A stretch of 64,000 nucleotides of DNA from Algoriphagus iocasae (GTDB lineage: Bacteria > Bacteroidota > Bacteroidia > Cytophagales > Cyclobacteriaceae). Below the pieces are notes generated by a model. The model saw only the letters and a program-made list of their open reading frames with translations. It ran no database searches and was not told the DNA's origin. Each line of letters starts with the position of its first letter. The first letter of the stretch is position 1. This document shows positions 52,982 through 62,901 of the stretch, piece after piece. The stretch is from assembly GCF_014206875.1 (NCBI RefSeq), contig NZ_JACIJO010000001.1, forward strand, positions 496,001 to 560,000, in the 5' to 3' direction. A program made the translations under genes and the position numbers.

Positions 52982-55900
52982 TTAATAACTAGTTGACCGC
53001 TTGCAACCGCCATGGAATTATCGGTTTCTGACTGAAGCGTTATTTTGTAAATATAAGTTCCTTTTGCTGGATATTTTGTTTGGTTTTGTAAAAATATCCA
53101 TGATATATCATCTATCTGAGATGAGGCTCTGATCAAACGTCTTGATTCTGTAAATATTGTCTGACCTGTAGATTGATATATTGAAATTGTAACTAGTAAA
53201 GTTTCTCCAGGTCTATTGTGATCAATTAAGAAATTACTAACAGCATTTGTTGGATTTGGGAAGGTAATATGTCTAAGTATTTTCAGGTCCTCGCTTCCCT
53301 TTACCATAATTTCGACCTGCAAGATACTTTGATTTCCTAAATTATCCCAAGCCTCAATTAGAATTTGGTTTTCTCCTTCATTTAAACCTGTTAGTAAAAA
53401 CTCAAGACTTCCGCTTTTGAAGTCATTATCGGCAGCATAAAATTCATCATTTAATTTAATAAAATCTCCGCCATTAATTTGAATTTTAATTTCTTGCCCA
53501 GGCGTCTGACCAGAAATGTCAATGCCGCTGATATCTTTTAAATCAATTTTGGTCAGTAATGTTTGAGAAGGAAATGCTTGGGATGATGGTGCATTTCCGT
53601 TAAAATATATTTGAATCTCAGGACCTTCCTCATCTAAAGATGAATCAGCTCCCTCCGAGACACTGTATTTTTCTGATCCATATGATTCAACTTTAGTTTG
53701 CGGATTCATTGCAACCATTCGGATTTGACTGTAAAATTCCTCTTTCCTTGAACTTGTCGGTAAAAAGAATTTGGAAATAAACTTACCGTCTTGTACCTCT
53801 CCCTTACCTCTAAAAAGAACTTCGGATTGTTCCCTATATTGAAAAGATGGGTTTTCATCTCCCAATGTTTCTATTGAAGAAGGATACCCAGGAATTTCGA
53901 TTTCGTAAGTCCCTTGGTAACCGATTTGATTCGATTCTGTCAAAGGATCAATGATTTCCCCCTCTAATATCACCTCTTGACCTCTAGGGATATTCTCAAG
54001 TAAAGTGCCTTTAGAATCTTTGATAGATTTAATTCGGATTCCTAAATCAGGCTCCGCTAATCTCATACTGGGATCCCCGATCAAAGTGAAATTCCTATTT
54101 AAAGGCCCATTTAAACTTTTGTTTTTGGTGTTTTTATAAATGCTTCCTAAATCCTGACTTTGATTGTTTTCTTTTTTGAAAAGCTCTTGAATGAAAGCTT
54201 CATTGATTGAAAAATTTACGCTAGAAAACACAGGTCTCCCAGTACTAAAAAGTGCAATTGCTCCTTTTCCTTTAGCAATAAGTAATTCTTCCGCAGCTGA
54301 TCGAATAAAAGGGCTGTCATGCCTCCCAAACTCACAGGTTGCGGTCACCCAAAGGGCTAGATTCTTTTGCTGGGCCCAATTTTCGATATCGGAAACTTTG
54401 AAAATTTCTTCCGCAGTCAGGGTCGTTTCGTTTCCATGGCCTATGTAATTCAAAACTAAAGTTCCTTCTTCTAAAGTTTTTTCCAAAGCAGCTTTAGCTT
54501 GGGGAGATTGTTGTCTTTCACCTGATTTTTCTTGCTCGAAACTGTCCAGATATATTTTGTCCAGTTTGATTTCAGGAGAGCTGTTCATTAAAAAGTTTGC
54601 ATGTCGCTCTGCATCGCGCATGTGAATATTATTATCTCCATCATCCACTAAAAATGTCAAATCCCTTTTCCAGAATCCCGATTCAGGTTTGGTTTCATAG
54701 GCAATGATTTTATTGACAGCGATAAGTGCCTCTTCAGAATTGATAACAGGTATCCTTCCTACTCCTATCTGTACTAATTCATCTCCTTCTTTTGACTCCT
54801 CCCATTTCCCTTGTCCAAAATCCACCAAGCCAAAAAAATCATCCGAACTATAAGTGGTCAATGGATTCAGACTATTATCACTCGTATAAATTGGGATCAA
54901 ATTTGGCCTTCCGCCAAGTTTACCTTTATAATCAAAAGTGCCTTTGCCTAAAATCAATACATTTTTCAATGATTTGTCTGGTTGAAATCTCGAAGCGATA
55001 AAATTTCTGATGGCAACCAGATCTCTATTTCCATAACCAAAAGACTCGTAAATGTCAGAGATATCAATGGCCTCTGTCGAGATTCCCAAAGCTGTTTTGT
55101 GATTTTTTAGCTTTTCTGCAGCAAATGATAAGGATTTTGGATAAATAATCAGTAATTCAGCGCCGGAGGATTCACGTAAGGAAATGCTGATTTCTTTAGT
55201 TTTGGGAATTTCCTTTACTTCATCTGGATCAAATACGATGAGTTTAGAAAGACTTACATCAATATTTTCAGATAAATCTAATTGGATGGGGTTATAAAAA
55301 TCACTGATATCCCAATACGAAAAATCGGGTTTTGGATAAATGGATAAAGGGCTATTTGCCCATTGAAAATAAATTCCCGCTTTGAGTTGGTCACTGGTAA
55401 AAGGGATGCCAAGAACCAAATTATCCCAATACGCGGAACCATTTAAATCCGAGCTTTGGAACCGAATCCTGATTCTATCAAGTTTCGAATTTTCAGGTGT
55501 CAGATCTAAATCAATTTCATTTTCAATTCCTTTTATACCATAAGTTGTGGCAGGGATCGGGTCAAAATTTAAGCTTAAAACACTAATATCATCTGTAAGA
55601 ATTTCTAGGGTAGAAGGAGATACGGCGCTTGCCATAAGGTTTCCAAAGAGTTTCCAAGGTTCCCCATTTTTGTTTTCAGTAAATATTGAAATCGTTCTGG
55701 AACTTCCAGGGAAAATCGGTTCCGAAAACCAGGTTTTGCCTGAGTTTAAAATGTTCTTTTCCTCTCCTTTAAAAGCCTTTAATTGGTAAAGGGTACTAGG
55801 TGTTTGATTGCTTTCTGTAGGTTTTTGAATCGGAATCTTCTTTCCCTGCCTTCCTACCTCAATCAAATAACTTAGGCTGTCAGCAAATAAGTGATGTCTA

Positions 55901-56226
55901 TAAGCCCATCCATTTTCGGGCTTTTGGTTAAAAACATGTGGCCCTTCTAAAAAGAAGAGAACCTCATCGCCATTTACAGAAATTGGGATTTCCTGTAATT
56001 CTAATTGCTCTTGTTCCAGAATTTGAGGGAGCATCCCGGGATAACCATAAATGGAAATGTCATTTGCCGAGCTTGCGCCAAGGTTAGCAAGAAGCTGAGG
56101 AGTGAGTTTATAGACGCCGGATTCCGTGATTTTGAAAGAAAAAAATCTGCTTTGAGAATAGGAATTCCAACAAAAGAATAGACTAAGAAATACTAAGAAT
56201 ATTTTCGTCCTAGAGTTGGTTTTCAT
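52978..56226 (-). CDS. porU: Type IX secretion sortase PorU
   Basis: A 1082-aa protein with a signal peptide (about 1-24). A gingipain-like C25 domain occupies about 350-720, with catalytic H597 (NYIGHGNE) and C631 (VTATCEFGRHD). The C-terminal segment with FPNP (about 990) and a FlgD-like strand set (GTYIYKITL) is T9SS-CTD-like. PorU cleaves the C-terminal domain of cargo proteins and attaches them to A-LPS, bound with PorV at the outer membrane. Coupled to pssA upstream and porV downstream by 4-bp overlaps. Confidence 0.96.
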   Translation of the reverse strand: MKTNSRTKIFLVFLSLFFCWNSYSQSRFFSFKITESGVYKLTPQLLANLGASSANDISIYGYPGMLPQILEQEQLELQEIPISVNGDEVLFFLEGPHVFNQKPENGWAYRHHLFADSLSYLIEVGRQGKKIPIQKPTESNQTPSTLYQLKAFKGEEKNILNSGKTWFSEPIFPGSSRTISIFTENKNGEPWKLFGNLMASAVSPSTLEILTDDISVLSLNFDPIPATTYGIKGIENEIDLDLTPENSKLDRIRIRFQSSDLNGSAYWDNLVLGIPFTSDQLKAGIYFQWANSPLSIYPKPDFSYWDISDFYNPIQLDLSENIDVSLSKLIVFDPDEVKEIPKTKEISISLRESSGAELLIIYPKSLSFAAEKLKNHKTALGISTEAIDISDIYESFGYGNRDLVAIRNFIASRFQPDKSLKNVLILGKGTFDYKGKLGGRPNLIPIYTSDNSLNPLTTYSSDDFFGLVDFGQGKWEESKEGDELVQIGVGRIPVINSEEALIAVNKIIAYETKPESGFWKRDLTFLVDDGDNNIHMRDAERHANFLMNSSPEIKLDKIYLDSFEQEKSGERQQSPQAKAALEKTLEEGTLVLNYIGHGNETTLTAEEIFKVSDIENWAQQKNLALWVTATCEFGRHDSPFIRSAAEELLIAKGKGAIALFSTGRPVFSSVNFSINEAFIQELFKKENNQSQDLGSIYKNTKNKSLNGPLNRNFTLIGDPSMRLAEPDLGIRIKSIKDSKGTLLENIPRGQEVILEGEIIDPLTESNQIGYQGTYEIEIPGYPSSIETLGDENPSFQYREQSEVLFRGKGEVQDGKFISKFFLPTSSRKEEFYSQIRMVAMNPQTKVESYGSEKYSVSEGADSSLDEEGPEIQIYFNGNAPSSQAFPSQTLLTKIDLKDISGIDISGQTPGQEIKIQINGGDFIKLNDEFYAADNDFKSGSLEFLLTGLNEGENQILIEAWDNLGNQSILQVEIMVKGSEDLKILRHITFPNPTNAVSNFLIDHNRPGETLLVTISIYQSTGQTIFTESRRLIRASSQIDDISWIFLQNQTKYPAKGTYIYKITLQSETDNSMAVASGQLVIK

Positions 56227-56915
56227 TCACTTCCGATTGCATTTTCCACAAGAGACAATCCAATATACGAAAGGATGATTAATGGGATGCCTGCCAACCC
56301 CAACCAAGCAAATAGTGCCAAGCTGATTCCTATTAAAGAATACCGGAATTTGTTTTTGGAAAATGAAAATGATTTGAATTTCAAGGCTATCAAAGGAATT
56401 TCAGAAACCAAAAGGATAGCCAATGTCACAGCAATCCCAACAAGAAAAAAAGGCGCTGTAACGATTGTCCCGATTTTAGGCCAATGGATTGCAAAATGAG
56501 GCAATGTACTTACAAATAATGCAGATGCTGGAGTAGGAACTCCTATAAAGCGGTCTGATTGGCGGGTGTCGAGGTTGAATTTAGCCAATCGAAATGCTGA
56601 AAATAAAGGAAGAATTAAAGTGCAGTAAGGAAGCCATTCCAATTGACTTGTTGTTTTTGCCATGGCAAAGAGAATAAAACCAGGAAGCACGCCGAAAGAA
56701 ACTAAATCTGCCAAAGAATCCAGTTGCTTTCCCATCTCACCTTGAACTTTTAATAATCTTGCAGCAAAGCCATCTATAAAATCAAAAAATGCTGACAATA
56801 GGATAAACCAGGCACCGGAAACGATGTTTCCATTGAGTACCCATATGATGCCAATCATTCCTGAAAGCAGATTCAGTAAGGTGACAGCGTTTGGTATTTG
56901 GGATTTGATTTTCAA
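56223..56915 (-). CDS. pssA: CDP-diacylglycerol--serine O-phosphatidyltransferase
   Basis: A 230-aa protein with about seven transmembrane helices. The CDP-alcohol phosphotransferase motif is complete: DFIDGFAARLLKVQGEMGKQLDSLAD matches D-G-x2-A-R-x8-G-x3-D-x3-D. The enzyme makes phosphatidylserine, precursor of phosphatidylethanolamine, in the inner membrane. It lies between the MBL hydrolase and porU with 4-bp overlaps on both sides. Placing phospholipid synthesis in front of T9SS genes is common in the phylum but not functionally explained. Confidence 0.95.
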   Translation of the reverse strand: MKIKSQIPNAVTLLNLLSGMIGIIWVLNGNIVSGAWFILLSAFFDFIDGFAARLLKVQGEMGKQLDSLADLVSFGVLPGFILFAMAKTTSQLEWLPYCTLILPLFSAFRLAKFNLDTRQSDRFIGVPTPASALFVSTLPHFAIHWPKIGTIVTAPFFLVGIAVTLAILLVSEIPLIALKFKSFSFSKNKFRYSLIGISLALFAWLGLAGIPLIILSYIGLSLVENAIGSE

Positions 56916-57565
56916 TAGATTGCTCTTTCACCCACAAAAGGGTTGTGAATTTTTTCGTACCCGATGGTTGTTTTTGGGCCATGACCAGGATAAGCCACCG
57001 TTTCGGAAGGTAAGGAAAACAATTCCGATTTAATTTTACTGAGAAGTAAATTATGATTTCCGCCTGGTAAATCTGTGCGACCTATGCTTCCTTTAAATAA
57101 AGTGTCCCCTGCAATAAGTTGGTTAGACTCCTGATGGTAAAAAACAACATGGCCAGGAGCATGACCAGGTACAAAGATTATTTTTAGAGTTTCATTGCCT
57201 ACGGATACTGTCTCTCCTTCTGCCAGAAAGCCATCAGGTTCAGAAGCTTCATATCCTTGAAATCCATAATTAGGGGCATACACTTCCACTGATTTTAAAA
57301 CCTGTAAATCTTCCTGATGAATATAAAGAGGCGCACCAAAAGTTCTTTTTGCCCAGGCATTTCCCAAGACATGGTCAATATGGCAATGTGTATTTAGAAT
57401 TTGCCTGATTTTAATCTGGTTTTCGTGAATAAAATCCTTTAGTTCCTGTCTTTCAGATGCTTCATAACAGCCAGGATCAACCAGTGCACCTTCACCTGTT
57501 TCATCATAGAGCAAATAGGTGTTTTCCTGAAAAGGATTGAATGTAAAAGACTTGATGTGAAGCAT
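56912..57565 (-). CDS. MBL-fold metallo-hydrolase (GloB-like)
   Basis: About 217 aa from the ATG at 57565, where the family's LHIKSFTFNPFQENTYLLYD begins; a start at 57592 would add nine residues. Metal ligands: THCHIDH, VPGHAPGHV, GDTLF and YPGHGPKT, as in hydroxyacylglutathione-hydrolase-like enzymes. Substrate unknown; many such proteins are GloB-like thioesterases. First gene of the five-gene minus-strand operon; divergent from the FAD oxidoreductase with a 56-bp gap. Confidence 0.9.
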   Translation of the reverse strand: MLHIKSFTFNPFQENTYLLYDETGEGALVDPGCYEASERQELKDFIHENQIKIRQILNTHCHIDHVLGNAWAKRTFGAPLYIHQEDLQVLKSVEVYAPNYGFQGYEASEPDGFLAEGETVSVGNETLKIIFVPGHAPGHVVFYHQESNQLIAGDTLFKGSIGRTDLPGGNHNLLLSKIKSELFSLPSETVAYPGHGPKTTIGYEKIHNPFVGERAIY

Positions 57566-57621
57566 AGGAATTGTTTTGTGCCAAGGCAACAAAATAAAGA
57601 ATTATACCTTTAATTTGAGCC

Positions 57622-58668
57622 ATGGAAATTGATTTTTTGCTAATCGGACAAGGGATTGCAGGTTCTGCACTTGGGTTTAGATTAAAGCAAGCTGGAAAAA
57701 AAATTAGGATCATAGATCAACCCTCGGGCAATCAGTCTAGTAGGGTGGCAGCAGGTTTGTATAATCCAGTGACCGGAAGAAAAATGGTTAAAACATGGAA
57801 TGCTGACCTTTTATTTCCTGAGATTAAAACCTTTTACCAAGAACTGGAAAAAATCACTGGGCAAAGTTTTTTGGTGGAAGAAGCAATTTATCGCCCCTTT
57901 CTGTCTATTGAAGAGCAGAATGAATGGATGGGTAACAGTGCAGAAAGTGGTTTTCAGTTGTATCTGGAGAATATTTTCAAAGAAAGCCAAAGTGAACATT
58001 TAAAGGACCCTTTTGGGGGAGTCTTGTTAAAGCAATCAGGCTGGTTGAAGATCAATTCCTTTTTAGATTCTATGCAGGAATATTTTTCTGAAGAATTAAT
58101 TCAGGATTATTTCAATGAGAAAGAGCTGGCCTACGATGGGGAATTTTGGAAGTATAAAGAACTGAAATCAAAAGCCATAATTTATTGTAATGGATTGGGA
58201 GCAATGGATTCTAGATTCTTTGGATTCCTACCATTCGCCCCAGTCAAAGGAGAGATTTTGGAAGTGAGACAAGCCTTTTACCCTGATTACATCGTAAATA
58301 GAGGAGTATTTCGGGTTCACTTAGGAAATGGCATCCATCGAGTTGGCTCTACCTATACCAAACATGATTTACATTTAGGCCCCACAGAGGAAGCTAAAAT
58401 GGAGATTCTGGATAAACTTAAAGACTTGGTGAAAATGCCCGTGGAGGAAATAATATCTCATAAAACTGGGATTAGACCAGCGACAAGAGATAGAAAACCA
58501 TTTTTGGGAAAACATCCAGAGGCTCAAAGCGTTTACATATTCGATGGATTTGGAGCCAAAGGGGTTTCCTTAGTTCCTTATTTTAGTAAAATAATGGCTG
58601 CATATTTACTGGGAGAAGATACGATCCCAAAGGAAGTAGACATAGCGAGGTATTTTAATTATATTTAA
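57622..58668 (+). CDS. FAD-dependent oxidoreductase (DAO family)
   Basis: A 348-aa protein with FAD-binding DFLLIGQGIAGSALGFRL (GxGxxG), DQPSGNQSSRVAAGLYNPVTGR, and a C-terminal GIRPATRDRKPFLGKHP and FDGFGAKGVSLVPYFS that closes the FAD site. It belongs to the glycine oxidase / thiazole-synthesis-like DAO superfamily; substrate unknown. Distinct from the paralogue at 44262. Followed after 22 bp by the 1095-aa gene, so possibly co-transcribed. Confidence 0.85.
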   Translation: MEIDFLLIGQGIAGSALGFRLKQAGKKIRIIDQPSGNQSSRVAAGLYNPVTGRKMVKTWNADLLFPEIKTFYQELEKITGQSFLVEEAIYRPFLSIEEQNEWMGNSAESGFQLYLENIFKESQSEHLKDPFGGVLLKQSGWLKINSFLDSMQEYFSEELIQDYFNEKELAYDGEFWKYKELKSKAIIYCNGLGAMDSRFFGFLPFAPVKGEILEVRQAFYPDYIVNRGVFRVHLGNGIHRVGSTYTKHDLHLGPTEEAKMEILDKLKDLVKMPVEEIISHKTGIRPATRDRKPFLGKHPEAQSVYIFDGFGAKGVSLVPYFSKIMAAYLLGEDTIPKEVDIARYFNYI

Positions 58669-58690
58669 AAAACATCTTTCAGCAATACGA

Positions 58691-61600
58691 ATGCGATATC
58701 ACCTGTTCCGAATATTGATTTTTGCTGGTTTATGGTTGAATTCATTTTTTGTTCTGGGTCAATTTGACCAAGATCGATTCGGTAAAAACAGAGTTCAACA
58801 CCAGCAGTTCGAATGGTATTATTTTACCTCAAATAATTTTGAGGTGTATTATTATGACCGTGGAGGAGCCAATGCCAAAATGGCGATTGAATATCTGGAA
58901 TCAGAATTTGATCGGCTTACTCAGATGATCGGGTATGTCGCCTATACCAAGCCAAAAATTTACATTTATAATTCTCCGGAGGAATTACTCCAAAGCAATC
59001 TCAATTTAAATAAGCAGGAGCTTTTCGAAGAAGGGCAAACGGATTTCAACAGGTTAATCGCTGAAATTTCCTACAAGGGCGAAGTGGATAAATTTAAGGA
59101 AGATTTGCTTTATGCTACTTCCAAAGTTATCATCCAAGAAATGCTTTATGGATCGAGCGTTGCAGATGCATTTCAGTCAAACTTAGTCAATGCCTTTCCT
59201 GAATGGTATATCGATGGGATAGCTTTATACTTAGCCTCTGGCTGGAGTATGGAGATGGATGATTTTGTGAGGCATTATTTGAGGGAAGAGGATAATCCCA
59301 AGATCTTAAAGTTGAAAGAACATGAGGCGGCTTTGGTTGGGCAATCTGTCTGGAATTATATCGCCGAGCGGTATGGGAGAAGATACATTTCAAGTATTCT
59401 TAACCTATCCAGAATCAATAGAAATGAAGAAAATAGTATAGCAAATACAGTGGGTTTGAATTATGAAACATTCAAAACCGAATGGAGAAAATACTATTTG
59501 ACAATCAATCAGCAGGTGGATTCAAATTTTAGAAAAATTGATGAGTCGAATGCTGTTGCAAGTACTTCCCCAAAAGTAATTGGAAAAATAAATGACATAA
59601 AATTCAGCCCTGATGGGCTCAATGTGGCTTATGTCATCAATAACGGCGGGAAGTATAAAATTCAGGTAAGAGAAATCAGTTCCGGAAATGAGCGCACTAT
59701 TTTGCAAGGTGGGGCAGTTTACCAAGACCAAGAACCCAACTTTTTATCTCCTGTAATTGCTTGGAAAGACTCAGCGAATTTAGCTATCGCTTCTTTCAAA
59801 AGAGGATTTACCACTTTGAGATTAAGATCCATCGATGGAAGCAGTCAGGATAAGATTTTCTTAAGAAACATCACTCAGATTTTGAGCCTTGATTTTAATG
59901 AATCAGGTAGGAATATGGTTTTGTCAGCAATTTCAAACGGTAAGTCTGATATCTATACATTGAATACTAGGGGACAAGGAAAAAGGTTAACCAATGATGT
60001 GTTTGATGATCTTACTCCAATGTTTTTAAATGACTCTACCATAGTTTATTCTTCGAACTTTACAGAATTGCCAGACTCCTTGGATGTCAAACAGATAGAA
60101 CTGGGTGATTTGCCAAACAATTATAACCTCTATTTAATGGAGGTGGGCGATACAATTGTGACGACTAAATTGACAAATACGAATAGTAAGAATATCTATC
60201 CAAGAAAACTGAATGGTAATAATTTAGTGTATTTGAGTGATCTGAGCGGGATAAATAATCTTATGAGGTTAAGTGTCGGTAATCAGGTGTCGAACCAGAT
60301 CTCCGGATTTGACAAGAGTATCGAAGTGTTTGACGTATCCAACAGGATGAGCAAAATCGCCTTTGCGGTTAGAGATGGTCGGGAAGCTTTTCTGAAAATT
60401 GAAAATTATTCCAGCGCAGACCAGTTTACACCAAGCACACCTAGGGTACAATTAGAACAAGCTAAATCGTTGAATGAACGAATTGCGGCCAGAAGGCTGA
60501 TGGAAGAAAAGGAGTCACCTCCGACTGAGAAAGAAGATGTGGCTACTATTCCAAATACTCCGGAGGTAAGTTCAGATACCACAAAGAACAAAAAATCTAA
60601 TTCAATTAACTTGGATCGATTGAGATTTGAATCTAAAAACGGAATTGATACTGATAATTATACTTTCGATTCATTACCGAATCCGGTAATTGCCAGAGAG
60701 AATGCAAATGAAAGTAGCAATAAGATCAATCTCTTAGACAATTTCAGAAAACAGAGTCTACAAAAGCGTGTTTCAGGTCCAAGAGGGATGGAACCTCAGT
60801 TTCTGACAAATAGTATAAACACAAGATTTGTGGTAGATCCGCTAAGAGGATTTGGTGTAAGTTTGACTGGGAAAATGACGGATCTTTTGGATAATCATTC
60901 CTTTTACGGAGGAGTGATGACCACGTTGGATTTTAGATCTGGAGGAGATATTTTCTTCGAGTATGAATATTTGAAAAGTAGAATTGATTTTAAGGCAAGA
61001 TTGGATAGAAAAACTATCCGGATTTCTGAAGGAGATATCACTTTCCAAAAATATGTCCTGACAAAAGTTGAAGCTGGATTTTCTTACCCTTTCAATATCA
61101 ACGCTAGGTTCACGATTGCTCCGTTTTTGGCAAAAACACAATATTTTAACTTAAATCCTGATTCCTTGATATTAGGTCAAGATCCAGATCAAAATAGATT
61201 TGATGTAAATTATATTGGTGGAAAAGCTGAATTTGTTGTGGATAGAACCGAGCCAATTGGTCTTTATTCCCAAGCTGGATTCAAAGGGAAAGTAGGATAT
61301 CAGCATTACCAAGCATTAAATCACTCTTCTAGATCATTTGGTAATTTCTACATGGATTTGAGGAATTATCAGAAGATTCATAAAAACATCATACTTGCCT
61401 CTAAGTTGTATGCCGGCTCATTTTTCGGAAACAATCCACAGACCTATTTAGTGGGAGGGATGGACAATTGGTTGTTTAATGAATTTTATAGACCTCCTTC
61501 CAATAGACCGGAAGTATCACCCATCAGGAATCCAAACGGGATCGAAAATTCAAATATCCTGTTTGCTGATTTCGTAGATTTGAGAGGATATGATTACGAT

Positions 61601-61978
61601 GAAATACGAGGCAGGAATGTTATCTCATTTACAACAGAGTTGAGAATCCCAATATTTTCTTATCTGACCAGAGGAAACATAACTTCTAATTTTATCAGAA
61701 ACTTCCAATTGGTAGGTTTCTATGATATCGCTTCAGCATGGAACAATTCAGCGCCTTGGGAGAAAGTAAATGATCAAAATACAGAAGTAATCAATACGGA
61801 AGGATCTCCTTTTACCATTGTCCTGAATAATTTCAACAACCCTTGGCTTCAAAGTTACGGTGCCGGGTTACGTACTGTTTTGCTGAATTATTATGTGAAA
61901 TTCGATGTGGCACAGCCTGTTCGAAATTATAAGAATGAAGATCTGAAGTTCTATGTAACTTTGGGGATCAATTTCTAA
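58691..61978 (+). CDS. Degenerate peptidase MA / TolB-like propeller / beta-barrel fusion protein
   Basis: A 1095-aa protein with a signal peptide (about 1-23). Residues 40-270 resemble the gluzincin peptidase MA domain, but the HExxH site reads QEMLY (149-153): Glu150 kept, both His lost, and the third-ligand Glu replaced by D175 in WYIDG. Residues about 285-590 form a TolB/PD40-like propeller (IKFSPDGLNVAYVINNGGKYKIQV, GQGKRLTND). A charged linker (590-710) leads to a barrel-like C-terminus with NITSNFIRNFQLVGFYDIASAWN, similar to the surface-antigen end of Omp85 proteins. An outer-membrane scaffold or translocator is inferred. Similar proteins are called TolB-like. Confidence 0.75.
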   Translation: MRYHLFRILIFAGLWLNSFFVLGQFDQDRFGKNRVQHQQFEWYYFTSNNFEVYYYDRGGANAKMAIEYLESEFDRLTQMIGYVAYTKPKIYIYNSPEELLQSNLNLNKQELFEEGQTDFNRLIAEISYKGEVDKFKEDLLYATSKVIIQEMLYGSSVADAFQSNLVNAFPEWYIDGIALYLASGWSMEMDDFVRHYLREEDNPKILKLKEHEAALVGQSVWNYIAERYGRRYISSILNLSRINRNEENSIANTVGLNYETFKTEWRKYYLTINQQVDSNFRKIDESNAVASTSPKVIGKINDIKFSPDGLNVAYVINNGGKYKIQVREISSGNERTILQGGAVYQDQEPNFLSPVIAWKDSANLAIASFKRGFTTLRLRSIDGSSQDKIFLRNITQILSLDFNESGRNMVLSAISNGKSDIYTLNTRGQGKRLTNDVFDDLTPMFLNDSTIVYSSNFTELPDSLDVKQIELGDLPNNYNLYLMEVGDTIVTTKLTNTNSKNIYPRKLNGNNLVYLSDLSGINNLMRLSVGNQVSNQISGFDKSIEVFDVSNRMSKIAFAVRDGREAFLKIENYSSADQFTPSTPRVQLEQAKSLNERIAARRLMEEKESPPTEKEDVATIPNTPEVSSDTTKNKKSNSINLDRLRFESKNGIDTDNYTFDSLPNPVIARENANESSNKINLLDNFRKQSLQKRVSGPRGMEPQFLTNSINTRFVVDPLRGFGVSLTGKMTDLLDNHSFYGGVMTTLDFRSGGDIFFEYEYLKSRIDFKARLDRKTIRISEGDITFQKYVLTKVEAGFSYPFNINARFTIAPFLAKTQYFNLNPDSLILGQDPDQNRFDVNYIGGKAEFVVDRTEPIGLYSQAGFKGKVGYQHYQALNHSSRSFGNFYMDLRNYQKIHKNIILASKLYAGSFFGNNPQTYLVGGMDNWLFNEFYRPPSNRPEVSPIRNPNGIENSNILFADFVDLRGYDYDEIRGRNVISFTTELRIPIFSYLTRGNITSNFIRNFQLVGFYDIASAWNNSAPWEKVNDQNTEVINTEGSPFTIVLNNFNNPWLQSYGAGLRTVLLNYYVKFDVAQPVRNYKNEDLKFYVTLGINF

Positions 61979-61993
61979 TTTTCTAAATCAATT

Positions 61994-62875
61994 ATGATTA
62001 AATCGATGACCGGCTTTGGAATAGCCGGATTTGAGGATGAGAAGATGATCATCCATGTGGAGGTCAAGTCACTCAACTCTAAATTTTTGGATCTTTCCAT
62101 ACGTAGTCCAAGACAGTTTTCAGATAAAGAGCATGAAATCAGAAACCTTGTTCAGGGTGTTTTGGACAGGGGAAAGGTGAGTGTTTCTATTGAGTTTTTA
62201 TCTAAGAGCACAAGCGAGCTTCCTGTTTCTATCAATGAAGAACTGTTTACAGCTTTCTATAATAAATTCAAAGGAATGGCTGAAGCGGTGGGAGATGCTA
62301 CACAAGATGTTTTCAAACTTGCACTTCAAGCCCCTAATGTGATCAGTAATGTTTCGGCTGAAGTAAAAGAAGAAGGAGAAGATTGGGAGCAAATCAAAAA
62401 AGTATTGATTCAGGCTCTCCAAAACTGTGATAGTTTCAGAAAAGACGAAGGCAATTCTTTAGAAGAGAAATTAGAGGAAAACATCAGGACAATTGCCGAA
62501 GGTCTAAGTGTTATCGCAAAAGAAGAAGGTCAAAGGAAAGAGAGAATCAAGCAAAAAATCAGAAACCATTTTTCAGAATGGTTAGATGAAAATTCCTTTG
62601 ATGCGAATAGGTTTGAGCAAGAGCTGATTTATTATTTCGAGAAACTTGATATCACAGAAGAAATAGTAAGATTAGATACTCATCTGAAATACTTTTCCAA
62701 AATCATGGAAGAGGAGAAAAATCAGGGTAAAAAACTTGGTTTCATTAGCCAGGAAATCGGAAGAGAAATCAATACTATTGGTTCTAAAGCCAATGATGCA
62801 GGGATACAGAAATCAGTTATTCTGATGAAGGATGAACTTGAGAAAATAAAAGAACAATCGATGAATGTTTTATAA
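61994..62875 (+). CDS. yicC: YicC/YloC family endoribonuclease
   Basis: A 293-aa protein with the YicC N-terminal start MIKSMTGFGIAGFEDEKMIIHVEVKSLNSKFLDLSIR, which is almost invariant in the family, and the C-terminal KKLGFISQEIGREINTIGSKAND. Members degrade small RNAs (E. coli RyhB) and are conserved in most bacteria. Sixteen bp behind the 1095-aa gene; likely co-transcribed. Followed by a strong terminator. Confidence 0.95.
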   Translation: MIKSMTGFGIAGFEDEKMIIHVEVKSLNSKFLDLSIRSPRQFSDKEHEIRNLVQGVLDRGKVSVSIEFLSKSTSELPVSINEELFTAFYNKFKGMAEAVGDATQDVFKLALQAPNVISNVSAEVKEEGEDWEQIKKVLIQALQNCDSFRKDEGNSLEEKLEENIRTIAEGLSVIAKEEGQRKERIKQKIRNHFSEWLDENSFDANRFEQELIYYFEKLDITEEIVRLDTHLKYFSKIMEEEKNQGKKLGFISQEIGREINTIGSKANDAGIQKSVILMKDELEKIKEQSMNVL

Positions 62876-62876
62876 G

Positions 62877-62901
62877 AAAGGGGCTTAAAGCCCCTTTTTT
62901 T
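62877..62901. terminator. Bidirectional terminator at convergent gene ends
   Basis: AAAGGGGCT-TAA-AGCCCCTTT followed by TTTT. It starts two bases after the yicC stop and reaches into the last codons of the D-aminoacylase gene. Confidence 0.88.
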
